A DNA stretch of 64,000 nucleotides from JACVRW01 sp963820315 (GTDB lineage Bacteria > Actinomycetota > Thermoleophilia > Solirubrobacterales > Thermoleophilaceae), in assembly GCA_963820315.1 (NCBI GenBank), contig CAWFZK010000003.1, positions 1 to 64,000 on the forward strand, in the 5' to 3' direction. Below are positions 24,962-34,138 of the stretch, one piece after another. Under the pieces are notes generated by a model. It made no database searches. It saw only the letters and a list, made by a program, of their open reading frames with translations, and was not told the DNA's origin. Position 1 is the stretch's first letter, and each line of letters starts with the position of its first letter. The position numbers and the translations under genes were made by a program.

Positions 24962-27879
24962 TGCGGGTCCACGAGACCCGGGCGCTCGCGCCGGTCGCGT
25001 TCGATGATGCGCGCCACCTCGACGCGCGACGAAGCGCCCAGCTTCACGAAGATGTTGCGGATGTGCGACTCGATCGTCTTCTTGCTCAGGAAGAGCCGCT
25101 CCGCGATCTGGGGGTTGGTGAGCCGGTCGGTGATCAGCTCGGCGATCTCGAGCTCGCGCTTCGTGAGCGAGCCGACGCCGGTGTCGTCGCCGCTGGCCGG
25201 GCCGCGCACCTCGGCGCGGGCGCCGAGCCGGCGCAGCTCGCGGCGAACCTCATCGCGCACGCGCAGCGACCCGCACTCGTCGAGCACCTTCTCCGCCTCG
25301 CGAAGAACGGCCACCGCCTGCGGGCGATCCCCGGCGGCGGCGCGAGCCCTGCCCTCGAGCGCGCGCGAGAAGGCGGCCTGGAGGCGCGCGCCGATGCGGT
25401 AGGCGAGCTCGGCCGATGGGCACGCGGCGCGCGCCGCGCCCTCCGCGTCGCCGGCGTCGAGCAGGACTGCTGCACGCGTGCGGCCGGCGATGGCCGCCGG
25501 CAGCCGCAGCCCCAGCCGCTCGGCGTTCTCCTCGGCGCGTCGCGCGTACTCCTCGGCGTTTTCGCGCTTGCCGGCCCCCAGCTCGGTGAGGGCGAGGATC
25601 TCCCAGTCGAAGCAACGCTCTACCGCGATCTTGTGCTCGAGCCAGTCCGAGCCGAGTGCCCTCATCTCCTTGCGCGCCCGTTCGGACTCACCCAGCTCGA
25701 AGCGGGCGCACGCGAGCATCCAGCCCGGTCCGCCGCCCGCCGATGGGTAGGTCCCGCCGGCGAGCCGCTGGCCGACCTCGGCGCTCTCCTCGCCCGCGGC
25801 GATTGCGGCCTCGAGCTCACCGGCGTAGTAGTGCACCCAGCCGAGCTCGAACAACGACCAGAAGAGCCACTGCGGGTTGCCGGCCAGGCGCGTTGCCTCG
25901 ACCGCCTCCTCGCACACCTGACGGGCCTCGGCAAGCCGGCCCTGAATCTCGAAGGGGTAGCCCTTGACGAGCATCATCGGGATCACCATCGCGCCCTCGC
26001 CGCTGGCTCGCCCGATCACGATGCCCCGCTCGGCGTGCGCGATCGCCTGGTCGTAGACCTCGAGGTAGTTCTCGGCCCAGGCGAGGTGGCAGAGCGCCTC
26101 CTGGCGCGGCGCGAGCTCGGCATCGGAGAGGCGGTCGACGTAGCCGACCGCCTCCTCGTGGTGCTCGCGCGCGTCCCCGATGTGGCCGCTGGCCGCCTCG
26201 CCGACGCAGAGCACGGAGGCGGCCGCGGCGATCAGCACGTCGTCGCCGAGCGCCCGGGCCGTCTCGAGCGCAGAGCGTCCCATGGTCAGGGTCTGCTCCT
26301 CGTTGCGCTCGTAGAACCCGTCGACCGCCAGCTCGATCTGCAGCGCCGCGGCCTCGGCCGTGGTGGGGTCGGGCAGCTCCTCCGAGGCGCGCACCAGCCG
26401 GTTGTGCGCCTCCTCGTGGCGCCCCATCCAGTGCTCGATCGCGGCACAAAGCGTCGTCACCTCGACCCGTTCGACGGCGGCGTCCGGGGGCAGCAGCTCC
26501 AGGGCCTCCAACAGGGTTTCGTGGCAGCGCTCGAACTCGCCAAGCGAGCGCAGGGCCGAGGCCAGCGACAGGCGGACGGACACCTGGCGCCTCCAGTCCT
26601 CGCTCGGCAGCAGCCTGGTGGCCGCCGCGAACCAGCGCGCGGCGGCGCTCGGCGCACGCGACGCGGACGACTGGCCGGCCTGCAGCAGCACCTCGATCGC
26701 CTCCGGGTCGCCCTGGCGCGCCGAGCGCTCCACGTGGTGAGCGCGCTCGGTGGCGTCGGCGCCGCGCGCTGCAAGCGTCTCGGCCGCCTGCGCGTGAGCG
26801 GCGATCCGCCAGCCGCTGCGTGCCGACTCGTACACCGCTCGGCGTACGAGCGGGTGCCTGAAGCCGAAGCGTCGCGGCACCTGTGTGGGGCGGATCAGAT
26901 CGAGGTCGAGTGCCTCGTCGAGCGCGACGAGAGCTTCGGCCTCCTCCAGGCCCGCGATGGCGGCGGCGAGGTCGAGCTCGAACGGGTCACCGGCCACGGC
27001 GGCCGCGTCCAGGAACGAGCGCGAGCCGGCCGACAGCGGCGCCAGCTCGCCCGCGATCGCCCCGGCCACCGCCGGCGGCACGTCCGCTTCGTCACCGGTG
27101 GCGTCGAGCAGGGTGGCGAGGGCCGCCTCGCCGGCGCGCCCGAGCTGCTCCAGGTAGAAGGGGTTGCCGCCGCTGTGTCCGTAGATCGCGGTGACGGCGG
27201 CGGCGTCCAGCCCCGGCAGCAGCAGGCCGGCGTCCGACTCGCTCAGCTGCTCGAGCTCGAGCCGGCTCGCGCGCGGGCCGGTGAGCGCGGCGGCGAGCCG
27301 CTGGCCCGCCGGACCGGGCCGGAAGCCGAGCGCGAACAGCACGGGAGCGCGCGGCTCGCGCCGCGCCAGCGCGGCGATCAGCTCGAGCGACGCGCCGTCG
27401 CTCCAGTGCAGGTCGTCGAGCACGAGCACCAGTGGCTGCTCGTCCGCGATCAGGGCGAGCAGCCGGCTGACCGCGCGATGCGCGCGGAAGCGCTCCTCGG
27501 CCACCGCTCCGGCGCTGCCGTTCGAGCCCTTGACCGAGGGCAGCACCTGGCCGAGCTCCGCCGCGAGCTCGTCGTCCCAGGCCTCCGAGCGCGCGAAGTC
27601 CTGGGACGTGACATAGGCGTCAAGGGCGTCGATCCACACGCTGAAGGGCATCCCGCGCTCGAATTCCGCGGCAGCCCCGAACAGCACCACGTGGCCGCGC
27701 TCATCCGCCCTTAGGCGCAGCTCCGTGAGCAGCCGCGTCTTGCCGATGCCGGCCTCGCCCTCGACCGCCAGATAGGCGGGATTCCCGTCTGCGACTGCGT
27801 CGAGAGCCGCCTCGAGCTGCTCGAGCTCCCTATCCCGACCGACGATCTGAGCCGCGCTCGCGTCCGCTTGGAAGGTCAC
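24958..27879 (-). CDS. LAL-type (large ATP-binding LuxR) transcriptional regulator
   Basis: 973 residues. The N-terminal AAA/STAND-like ATPase has Walker A GEAGIGKT at 41-48 and Walker B LVLVLDDLHWSDGASLELIA. The middle holds TPR-like helical repeats (about 400-850). The C-terminus is a LuxR helix-turn-helix at about 900-965 (LTKRELEIAELITDRLTNPQ, IAERLFLSKKTIESHIRNIF). These regulators bind ATP and an inducer and activate nearby genes. It is the promoter-proximal gene of a two-gene operon with the APC permease and is divergent from the MMPL exporter. Confidence 0.9.
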   Translation of the reverse strand: MTFQADASAAQIVGRDRELEQLEAALDAVADGNPAYLAVEGEAGIGKTRLLTELRLRADERGHVVLFGAAAEFERGMPFSVWIDALDAYVTSQDFARSEAWDDELAAELGQVLPSVKGSNGSAGAVAEERFRAHRAVSRLLALIADEQPLVLVLDDLHWSDGASLELIAALARREPRAPVLFALGFRPGPAGQRLAAALTGPRASRLELEQLSESDAGLLLPGLDAAAVTAIYGHSGGNPFYLEQLGRAGEAALATLLDATGDEADVPPAVAGAIAGELAPLSAGSRSFLDAAAVAGDPFELDLAAAIAGLEEAEALVALDEALDLDLIRPTQVPRRFGFRHPLVRRAVYESARSGWRIAAHAQAAETLAARGADATERAHHVERSARQGDPEAIEVLLQAGQSSASRAPSAAARWFAAATRLLPSEDWRRQVSVRLSLASALRSLGEFERCHETLLEALELLPPDAAVERVEVTTLCAAIEHWMGRHEEAHNRLVRASEELPDPTTAEAAALQIELAVDGFYERNEEQTLTMGRSALETARALGDDVLIAAAASVLCVGEAASGHIGDAREHHEEAVGYVDRLSDAELAPRQEALCHLAWAENYLEVYDQAIAHAERGIVIGRASGEGAMVIPMMLVKGYPFEIQGRLAEARQVCEEAVEATRLAGNPQWLFWSLFELGWVHYYAGELEAAIAAGEESAEVGQRLAGGTYPSAGGGPGWMLACARFELGESERARKEMRALGSDWLEHKIAVERCFDWEILALTELGAGKRENAEEYARRAEENAERLGLRLPAAIAGRTRAAVLLDAGDAEGAARAACPSAELAYRIGARLQAAFSRALEGRARAAAGDRPQAVAVLREAEKVLDECGSLRVRDEVRRELRRLGARAEVRGPASGDDTGVGSLTKRELEIAELITDRLTNPQIAERLFLSKKTIESHIRNIFVKLGASSRVEVARIIERDRRERPGLVDPQ

Positions 27880-27914
27880 CGGTACGGGCGAGCATAACCC
27901 CCTTCGGGTACGGC

Positions 27915-27946
27915 TCAGGGTGCCGGTTCAGGGCGCCCGCCCGATG
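27915..27946 (+). repeat. 32-base direct repeat, copy 1 (upstream of the MMPL gene)
   Basis: Starts TCAGGGTGCCGGTTCAGGGC and ends GCCCGCCCGATG. It matches copy 2 at 30266-30297 at 31 of 32 positions in the same orientation. The core contains the palindrome GGGCGCCC. It lies in the divergent region between the LAL regulator and the MMPL gene. Confidence 0.7.
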
Positions 27947-28009
27947 ATCGACCCCTGGCTCGGACCGCACATTTGCGCTGTGTTCGATCAACGACCCCGA
28001 GGGGGAGCA

Positions 28010-30208
28010 GTGCAAACACCACGCAACATCACTTCAAGGATTGGGCGCTGGAGCGTCCAGCATCGAAAGGCCGCCATTCTCGGATGGCTGGCCTTCGTTC
28101 TCGTTTCGCTCGTAATCGGCACGAAGGTGCTGCCGCAGGAGCACATCGACCCGAAGGCGGCCGGCCCCGGCGAGTCCGGGCAGGCGGCCAAGGCAATCGA
28201 CGGGGCATACGAGGACAAGGCCTCGGAGCAGGTGCTCGTGCAGAGCAAGCAGTTGACGGCCGACAACGCGCGCTTCAAGGCGGCCGTTGCCGACGTGACC
28301 CAACGGCTCGAGCGTGCCGAGGGCGTGGACAACGTCGCCAGCCCCTATCAGCCCGGCGTCTCGGGGCAGATCTCGGCGGACGAGCACTCCGCGCTCGTGA
28401 CGTTCGACCTGCCCGGCGACTCGAAGCAGACCAAGGTGTCGGTTGAGCATTCTCAGGCCGCCGTCGCGGCCGCCCAGGAGGCGCATCCCGAGCTCCGCAT
28501 CGAGGAGGCGGGCGACGCCAGCATCAGCCAGGCAACTCTCGAGGCCGGCAACGAGGAGATGGGCAAGTCCGCCATGCTCTCGCTGCCGCTGACCCTCATC
28601 ATCCTCGTGTTCGCGTTCGGGGCGCTTGTGACGGCGGGGATCCCGCTGCTGCTCGCCCTCACGAGCGTGGGCGCGACGCTCGGGCTGCTCGGCCCGCTCA
28701 GCCACCTGGCTCCGGTCGACGCATCCGTCATGCACGTGGTCCTGCTGATCGGCATGGCCGTCGGCGTGGACTACACCCTGTTCTACCTCAAGCGAGAGCG
28801 CGAGGAGCGTGCCGCCGGCCGCGACACGGACGCCGCCATCGAGGCTGCTGCCGCCACGTCGGGCCGCGCTGTCGTCATCTCCGGCCTGACCGTGATGGTC
28901 GCCATGGCCGGCATGTACCTGGGCGGAATCTCGAATTTCGCCTCGTTCGCGACCGGCACGATCATGGTCGTCGCCGTCGCCGTGATCGGCTCCCTGACCG
29001 TCCTGCCCGCCCTGCTCTCGAAGCTCGGCGACCGGGTCGACAGGGGCCGTGTGCCGCTCGTGTCTCGGATCAAGCGCAAGGTCGGCGAGGTGGGCATCTG
29101 GTCCCGCATCCTCGACCGCGTGCTGCGCCGCCCTCTGCTCTCGGCGATCGTGGCCGCGGGCGTTCTCATCGCCCTCGCCATCCCGGCGCTCGGCATGCAG
29201 ACGTCGCTGGGCGGCAGCGAGGACATCTCGCGTGACATCCCCGAGATGCAGACCTACGACCGCATCCAGGCCGCCTTCCCGAGCGAGGGCAGCATGGAGA
29301 TGGTCGTGATCAAGGCCGACGACGTGACCGCGCCGGCCGTCATCTCGGCCGTGGACTCCCTCGAGGGCGAGGCGCAGCAGCGCCCCGGCCTGTTCGAGGG
29401 TGAGCCCACGATCGAGGTCAGCGACGACCAGACGGTCGCCACCGTCGCGTTCCCGACGACTGGGACGGGCACCGACGAGCGCGCGAACCGCGCCGCCGAC
29501 GCCCTCCGCGACGAGATGGTTCCGGCCACGGTCGGACAGGTGGACGGGGTCGAGGCGTACACGACCGGCGAGGCTTCCGCGACGGGCGACTTCAACGACG
29601 CCATGATCGGCAACCTGCCCTACGTGTTCGGGTTCGTGCTCTCTGCGGCGTTCCTGCTGCTGCTGGTCACATTCCGGTCGATCGTCATCCCGATCAAGGC
29701 GATCGTGCTCAACCTGCTGTCCGTCGGCGCCGCCTACGGGCTGCTGGTGCTGGTGTTCCAGAACGAGTGGGCCGAGAGCCTGCTCGGCTTCGAGAGCAAC
29801 GGGACGATCGCGGCCTGGCTGCCTCTGTTCCTGTTCGTGATCCTGTTCGGGCTCTCGATGGACTACCACGTGTTCATCCTCACCCGCATCCGCGAGGCGT
29901 TCGATCGCGGCGAGCGGACCGAGGACGCCGTGGCGGAAGGCATCAAGAGCACGGCCGGCGTGGTCACGAGCGCAGCGATCGTGATGGTCGCCGTGTTCTC
30001 GATGTTCGCGCTGAGCTCGGAGCTGCAGATGAAGCAGATGGGCATCGGCCTCGCGGCCGCCGTCCTGATCGACGCGACGATCATCCGCGGCGTGCTCCTG
30101 CCCGCCGTCATGAAGCTCCTCGGCGACCTGAACTGGTGGCTGCCGGGCAAGCTCAGCTGGCTGCCGAAGGTCAGCCACGAGGCGGAGGTGGTCCCCGCGA
30201 GGGCGTGA
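28010..30208 (+). CDS. MMPL-family RND transporter
   Basis: 732 residues. About 12 membrane segments in two MMPL halves, each preceded by a large extracytoplasmic loop: the first segment near residue 20 (AILGWLAFVLVSLVIGTKVL), then VVLLIGMAVGVDYTLFYLKR and FVILFGLSMDYHVFILTRIR, the paired GxxxDY motifs that carry the proton-relay acids. Members export lipids or drugs with the proton gradient. GTG at 28010 has GAGGGGGAG just upstream. The gene is followed by a strong terminator and bracketed by a direct repeat. The divergent LAL gene is a possible regulator. Confidence 0.9.
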   Translation: MQTPRNITSRIGRWSVQHRKAAILGWLAFVLVSLVIGTKVLPQEHIDPKAAGPGESGQAAKAIDGAYEDKASEQVLVQSKQLTADNARFKAAVADVTQRLERAEGVDNVASPYQPGVSGQISADEHSALVTFDLPGDSKQTKVSVEHSQAAVAAAQEAHPELRIEEAGDASISQATLEAGNEEMGKSAMLSLPLTLIILVFAFGALVTAGIPLLLALTSVGATLGLLGPLSHLAPVDASVMHVVLLIGMAVGVDYTLFYLKREREERAAGRDTDAAIEAAAATSGRAVVISGLTVMVAMAGMYLGGISNFASFATGTIMVVAVAVIGSLTVLPALLSKLGDRVDRGRVPLVSRIKRKVGEVGIWSRILDRVLRRPLLSAIVAAGVLIALAIPALGMQTSLGGSEDISRDIPEMQTYDRIQAAFPSEGSMEMVVIKADDVTAPAVISAVDSLEGEAQQRPGLFEGEPTIEVSDDQTVATVAFPTTGTGTDERANRAADALRDEMVPATVGQVDGVEAYTTGEASATGDFNDAMIGNLPYVFGFVLSAAFLLLLVTFRSIVIPIKAIVLNLLSVGAAYGLLVLVFQNEWAESLLGFESNGTIAAWLPLFLFVILFGLSMDYHVFILTRIREAFDRGERTEDAVAEGIKSTAGVVTSAAIVMVAVFSMFALSSELQMKQMGIGLAAAVLIDATIIRGVLLPAVMKLLGDLNWWLPGKLSWLPKVSHEAEVVPARA

Positions 30209-30231
30209 TCGAACACTCCACCACCGCAGCA

Positions 30232-30266
30232 CCGGCGCCCGCCTTTCGGCGGGCGCCGGCCGTTTT
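30232..30266 (+). terminator. Rho-independent terminator of the MMPL gene
   Basis: A perfect 12-base stem (CCGGCGCCCGCC at 30232-30243 with GGCGGGCGCCGG at 30248-30259) closes a TTTC loop and is followed by CCGTTTT. Confidence 0.85.
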
Positions 30267-30297
30267 CAGGGTCCCGGTTCAGGGCGCCCGCCCGATG
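30266..30297 (+). repeat. 32-base direct repeat, copy 2 (downstream of the MMPL gene)
   Basis: Identical to copy 1 at 27915-27946 except for one base (C for G at the eighth position). It starts at the last T of the MMPL terminator tract and ends 32 bases before the next gene. Confidence 0.7.
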
Positions 30298-30329
30298 TTC
30301 TGAGGGCGCCGCGGCGACACCATCGGAAC

Positions 30330-30572
30330 ATGCCGTTCTTCCTCCTACACCACCGCCACGAGGCAGCGGAATGCCCCGCCGCCTTCGCCGCCTGGCACGG
30401 CTTCCAGAGCCCGCTTCGGCACCGCCACGCGGCCTCGAGCTGCCTCGCCGGGGGCCACGGCCTCTGGTGGCGAGTCGAGGCCGGGAGCGTGCAGGACGCG
30501 CTCGCGCTGCTGCCGCGCTTCGTGGCCGAGCGGACCACGCCGATTCAGATCCGAGAGGTGCAGATCCCATGA
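30330..30572 (+). CDS. Small conserved-looking hypothetical protein
   Basis: 80 residues, rich in His, Trp and Cys: LLHHRHEAAECPAAFAAWHG, RHRHAASSCLAGGHGLWW, then an alpha/beta end (SVQDALALLPRFVAERTTPI). The two Cys and clustered His could bind a metal, which is inference. ATG start, overlapping by ATGA with the next small gene, so the pair is co-translated. No family recognised with certainty. Confidence 0.62.
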   Translation: MPFFLLHHRHEAAECPAAFAAWHGFQSPLRHRHAASSCLAGGHGLWWRVEAGSVQDALALLPRFVAERTTPIQIREVQIP

Positions 30573-30751
30573 CCCGCCCATCAGACATGCTCGAGCTCGA
30601 GATCCCGCTGGTCTACATGGAGACCTCGATCCCGCCGGGACTCACGCTCAGCGAGTACGCCCGCTCGCGGCCGCGCCGGCCGAGCCGCTGGCAGCGCCTC
30701 AAGGAGCTGGCGGGCAGCGTCGCCGTCACCGCCGAAGCGCGCTGCGCCTAG
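30569..30751 (+). CDS. Small hypothetical protein with an IPxGxTLxEY motif
   Basis: 60 residues. The core LVYMETSIPPGLTLSEYARS is followed by a basic tail (RPRRPSRWQRLKELA). The same core pattern (LPLECDVPDGQTLREWRGRR) is found in the small frame at 46984-47169, so this appears to be a family of short proteins. ATG overlaps the preceding stop (ATGA). The stop is shared with the convergent MFS gene as CTAG. Function unknown. Confidence 0.6.
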   Translation: MTRPSDMLELEIPLVYMETSIPPGLTLSEYARSRPRRPSRWQRLKELAGSVAVTAEARCA

Positions 30752-32178
30752 CCACCTCTCTCGCCCTCGAGCGCCGGCCGCGCAGGGCCGAGGGCGGGCT
30801 CGGTCGCGCTGCGCCGGCCCGGCAGCGCGAGTGCGGCGAGCGCGCCGGCGAGCGAGAGCAGCGCGCCCACCGCGACAGCCGGCGCGAAGCCGTCAGTGAA
30901 CTCCTCCGGCGTCGCGAAGCTGCCGGCGCCCGCGAACACGGCGACGAGCACCGCGATCCCGAACACACCGCCCAGCTCGCGCATCATGCTGTTGGCGCCG
31001 GCCGCCTTGCCGAGGTCGGCGTCCGCCACCGACGCGACCACCGAGTTCTGCGCGGACGGGATCGCCATCGACACGCCTACCCCGGCGACCAGGAACGGCG
31101 CGATCAGCTGCGCGTAGCCGAGCCCGGGCTCCGCGATCAGCGCAATCCATAGGAACCCCGCCGCCTGCAGGGTCAGGCCCGCCACCAGGAAGGGCCGTTC
31201 GCCGAAGCGGTCGGCGAGGGTGCCCGCGATCGGCGCGATCGTGATGAACGTGATCGTCCACGCCATCAGCCGCAGGCCGGCGTCGAGCGGCCCGTAGCCG
31301 AGGCCCGTCTGGAGCAGCTGTGCGAAGAAGAACACGGCGCCGAACAGCGACGCGAACGTGAAGAAGATCGCGGCGTTGCCGGCCGAGAACGCGCGCGAGC
31401 GGAAGAATCCCATCGGCAGCATCGGCTGCCGGGCGCGCAGCTCCCAGAGGACGAACGCGACCACGAGCGCCGCCCCGAGCCCGAGCGCGGCCAGCACCTC
31501 GAAGCTGTCCCAGCCCGCGATGTTGCCGCGCACGAGGCCCCAGACGATCCCGAACGCGCCGGCGCTGACCAGCACGACACCGCGGATGTCGAGCGCCGTG
31601 TCCGGGCCGTAGCTCTCGCCGATGCGCGTGAGGACGAACGGGATCGCGATCAGGCCGATCGGAACGTTCAGCCAGAAGATCCACTCCCAGGCGAGCCCCT
31701 CGGCGACAGCACCACCGACGAGCGGGCCGCTCGCCACCGCGATGCCGGCGATCGCGCTGAAGATCCCTATCGCGGCGCCGCGCCGCTCGGGCGGGAAGGC
31801 GGCGCTCAGCAGCGCCAGCGCGAGCGTCGCGACGAGGGCGGCGCCGGCTCCCTGCACCGCGCGCGCGGCGATCAGCGATCCGGCGTCAGGAGCGAGCGCG
31901 CAGGCGGCCGAGGCCGCCACGAAGAGGCCAAGCCCGGCCGCGTAGAGGCGTCGCCGCCCGAAGCGGTCGCCGAGCACCGCCGCGGTGGGGAGCAGCACCG
32001 CGAAGCTCAGGTTGTAGGCGTTCACAGTCCACTCGAGCTCCTCGACGCCGGCTCCGAGATCAAGCCGGATCGTGCTCAGCGACGTCGACACGACGAGCGT
32101 GTCGAGCGCCGTCATGAGCGAGCCGATCCCCGTTAGCGCGAGAACCCATCGGGTGGACCTATGTGTCGTGGATTCCAT
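30748..32178 (-). CDS. MFS transporter, DHA2 (14-segment drug exporter) type
   Basis: 476 residues with about 14 membrane segments. Motif A is AAVLGDRFGRRRLYAAGLGL, and the N-terminus has the DHA2 hallmark LDTLVVSTSLSTIRLDLG with the acidic residue in segment 1. The antiporter motif C is AIAGIAVASGPLVGGAVAEG. ATG at 32178 is chosen; a start at 32211 lies further inside the upstream sigma gene, which it overlaps by 46 bases. Likely a proton-driven multidrug or metabolite exporter made together with the sigma factor. Confidence 0.88.
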   Translation of the reverse strand: MESTTHRSTRWVLALTGIGSLMTALDTLVVSTSLSTIRLDLGAGVEELEWTVNAYNLSFAVLLPTAAVLGDRFGRRRLYAAGLGLFVAASAACALAPDAGSLIAARAVQGAGAALVATLALALLSAAFPPERRGAAIGIFSAIAGIAVASGPLVGGAVAEGLAWEWIFWLNVPIGLIAIPFVLTRIGESYGPDTALDIRGVVLVSAGAFGIVWGLVRGNIAGWDSFEVLAALGLGAALVVAFVLWELRARQPMLPMGFFRSRAFSAGNAAIFFTFASLFGAVFFFAQLLQTGLGYGPLDAGLRLMAWTITFITIAPIAGTLADRFGERPFLVAGLTLQAAGFLWIALIAEPGLGYAQLIAPFLVAGVGVSMAIPSAQNSVVASVADADLGKAAGANSMMRELGGVFGIAVLVAVFAGAGSFATPEEFTDGFAPAVAVGALLSLAGALAALALPGRRSATEPALGPARPALEGERGG

Positions 32179-33191
32179 GTAACTGAGATCCCTGGCGGGA
32201 TCTGAATCCATCGTTCGTCCGGATGAAGGAACGCCGTGATGTCCTGAATCTTCCCGTCCGGCGCGAGCGTGAGCACCTGCACCGCGTGCGCGGGCTCGCC
32301 GCCCTCAGGGGGCGTGCCGTAGGTGACGAACGCGAGCTGCCCGTTGGCGCGCGTCGCCACGAGCCGCCACCGCCGCTCTCCCGAGAGCGGGTAGGCGGCC
32401 ATGAACGCCCGAATCGCCTCGTGCCCGCGGTACCAACTTGGCCGCGGCGGCATCGCGATCGTCGCGTCATCCGCGAGCAGGTCCATGATCGCGTCCACGT
32501 CGTCGGCCTCCCAGGCAGCGACGAAGCGCTCGGCGAGGCGCTTGACCCGAGCGTCGCCGAGCGAGCGGAGCGTCTCCTGCTGGCTTCGCTCGGGCAGTCG
32601 CTCGTTCACAGCGCGGTGGGCGCGCTGCAGGATGCTGTAGACGGCGTCCGGCGCCGCATGCAGCGCTTCGCCGACCTCGGCGGCCGAGAAACCGAGCACG
32701 TCGCGCAGGATCAGCACCGCGCGCTGGCGCGCGGGCAGGTGCTGGAGCGCGGCGACGAACGCCAGCTCCACTCCCTCGCGTTCCTCGTAGCTCGCGTCGG
32801 GCGGCTCGGGGTAGGGCTCGAGCCAGGCGACCTCAGCCCTGGTTTCAGCTGGGCCCTCGCTCGGATCGGCAGCCGGACCGTGATCGAGCGGCATCACGCG
32901 CTGGGGGCGCCGCTGCATCAGCTTGAGACAGCTGTTCGTCGCGATGCGGTAGAGCCACGCGCGCAGCGTGCTGCGGCCCTCGAAGCCGGGCAGCGCGCGC
33001 CATGCGCGCAGCAACGTGTCTTGGAGGGCATCGTCGGCGTCGTGGTGAGAGCCGAGCATGCGATAGCAGTGAGCGTGGAGCTCGGGCCGGAGCGGCTCGA
33101 CGAGCTCGCGCCAGGCGTACTCGTCGCCGCTCTGCGCAGACTCCAGCAGGCCGCGAGCCGGGGCGCCGGCGGTTGAAAGCGCGTGTCTCAT
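32133..33191 (-). CDS. ECF sigma factor with C-terminal SnoaL-like domain (SigX5/SigG type)
   Basis: 352 residues. Region 2 (LRPELHAHCYRMLGSHHDAD, then DALQDTLLRAWRALPGFEGR) and region 4 (LPARQRAVLILRDVLGFSAA, EVGEALHAAPDAVYSILQRA) are followed by a SnoaL/NTF2-like domain from about residue 215 (RFVAAWEADDVDAIMDLLAD, ending in ITAFLHPDER). Such sigmas lack a cognate anti-sigma; the C-terminal domain is thought to regulate activity. It is co-oriented with and overlaps the MFS gene. The start is the ATG at 33191. Confidence 0.9.
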   Translation of the reverse strand: MRHALSTAGAPARGLLESAQSGDEYAWRELVEPLRPELHAHCYRMLGSHHDADDALQDTLLRAWRALPGFEGRSTLRAWLYRIATNSCLKLMQRRPQRVMPLDHGPAADPSEGPAETRAEVAWLEPYPEPPDASYEEREGVELAFVAALQHLPARQRAVLILRDVLGFSAAEVGEALHAAPDAVYSILQRAHRAVNERLPERSQQETLRSLGDARVKRLAERFVAAWEADDVDAIMDLLADDATIAMPPRPSWYRGHEAIRAFMAAYPLSGERRWRLVATRANGQLAFVTYGTPPEGGEPAHAVQVLTLAPDGKIQDITAFLHPDERWIQIPPGISVTWNPRHIGPPDGFSR

Positions 33192-33260
33192 CTAGCCACT
33201 AAGACACCGCGGAAGGCTGAAATCCATCGCCCACCTCGAGATTCCCTGACAGACGAGCGC

Positions 33261-33266
33261 TAGCCT
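33261..33266 (+). promoter_or_regulatory. -10-like box, leaderless spacing
   Basis: TAGCCT ends ten bases before the GTG of the M23 peptidase gene; no Shine-Dalgarno is present. Confidence 0.3.
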
Positions 33267-33276
33267 CACCCGCTTC

Positions 33277-33768
33277 GTGAAGCTCGCGACCATCACCGCG
33301 ATCTTCGTCGCTGCCGTGCCAACGGCCGATGACGTCAAGGCTCCCCCGCCGGAGTCCGTGTTCCCCGTGCGCGGGCACGCGGCCGACTTCGGCGAGATCG
33401 ACGCCCGTTTCGGCGCCTGGCGCGGCGGCCACGTGCACGAGGGCCAGGACGTCTTCGCCCCGGCCGGGACCCCGCTCGTGAGCGTGCGCAAGGGGACGGT
33501 CGTCGAAAAGGGCGACGACGGCGGCCGCGGCAACTACGTGGCGATCTGGGATCGCGACTCGCAGCGCACCTACGTCTACCTGCACATGATCCGCCCGACG
33601 CCGCTGCGGGTCAGCTCGCACGTGCACACGGGGCAGCGGATCGGCGCGGTCGGCTGCACCGGCTCGTGCTGGGGCGACCATCTGCACATCGAGATGCGGC
33701 GCGGGCGCGGCACCACCGGCAGCCCGCTCGACCCACTCCCGCAGCTGCGCCGCCTCGCCGAGCGCTGA
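33277..33768 (+). CDS. M23-family metallopeptidase (LytM-like)
   Basis: 163 residues consisting almost only of the LytM domain. Zinc ligands are H54 and D58 (HVHEGQDVFA) and H137 (DHLHIEM), with H103 (VYLHM) as catalytic residue, so the site is complete. A short weak signal-like N-terminus (KLATITAIFVAAVPTA) suggests export, but no clear cleavage site or cell-wall-binding domain is seen. It probably cleaves peptidoglycan cross-bridges. GTG start. Confidence 0.85.
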   Translation: MKLATITAIFVAAVPTADDVKAPPPESVFPVRGHAADFGEIDARFGAWRGGHVHEGQDVFAPAGTPLVSVRKGTVVEKGDDGGRGNYVAIWDRDSQRTYVYLHMIRPTPLRVSSHVHTGQRIGAVGCTGSCWGDHLHIEMRRGRGTTGSPLDPLPQLRRLAER

Positions 33769-33823
33769 GTGCCCGCAGGGCGTGCGGCGCTCGGTGCCCG
33801 GGCTCCCGTACATTCTCGGGGCC

Positions 33824-34126
33824 GTGGACCAGATGGAGCTCCGCAACCGGCTGGTCATGGCCACCCAGATGTGGCGCGAGGCGACCGACCAGCCGCTTCC
33901 CCGCATGCCTCCCGGCGCTCCGGGCGAGCAGCTGAACAGCTTCGAGCTCAAGCTGATCGACATGCTGTGCGCGCAGGCCACGCCGCAGACAGCCCGTGAT
34001 GTCGCCGATAAAACCTGGGACCTGGTCCACGCCCGCCCCGATGACGACCCGGTCAAGCAGCGCGTGGTGGAGTGCCACGAGGCGCTGGCCCGTCTATCGG
34101 CGCGAGGTGGCGGGCAGGGTTTCTAA
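33824..34126 (+). CDS. Hypothetical protein
   Basis: About 100 residues, soluble and mostly helical (ELRNRLVMATQMWREATDQP, then NSFELKLIDMLCAQATPQTA). GTG at 33824 has a TACATT box ending nine bases upstream; ATG at 33833 is the alternative. It precedes the sensor phosphatase gene by 12 bases and may be in its operon. No family recognised. Confidence 0.5.
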   Translation: MDQMELRNRLVMATQMWREATDQPLPRMPPGAPGEQLNSFELKLIDMLCAQATPQTARDVADKTWDLVHARPDDDPVKQRVVECHEALARLSARGGGQGF

Positions 34127-34138
34127 CCTTTCAGGTCG

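Noticed and set aside
25063..27714. A very long open frame antisense to the LAL regulator
   Set aside because: High GC leaves few stops in antisense frames. The translation has no domain and is dominated by Arg, Leu, Gly and Val, while the opposite strand has Walker and LuxR motifs.
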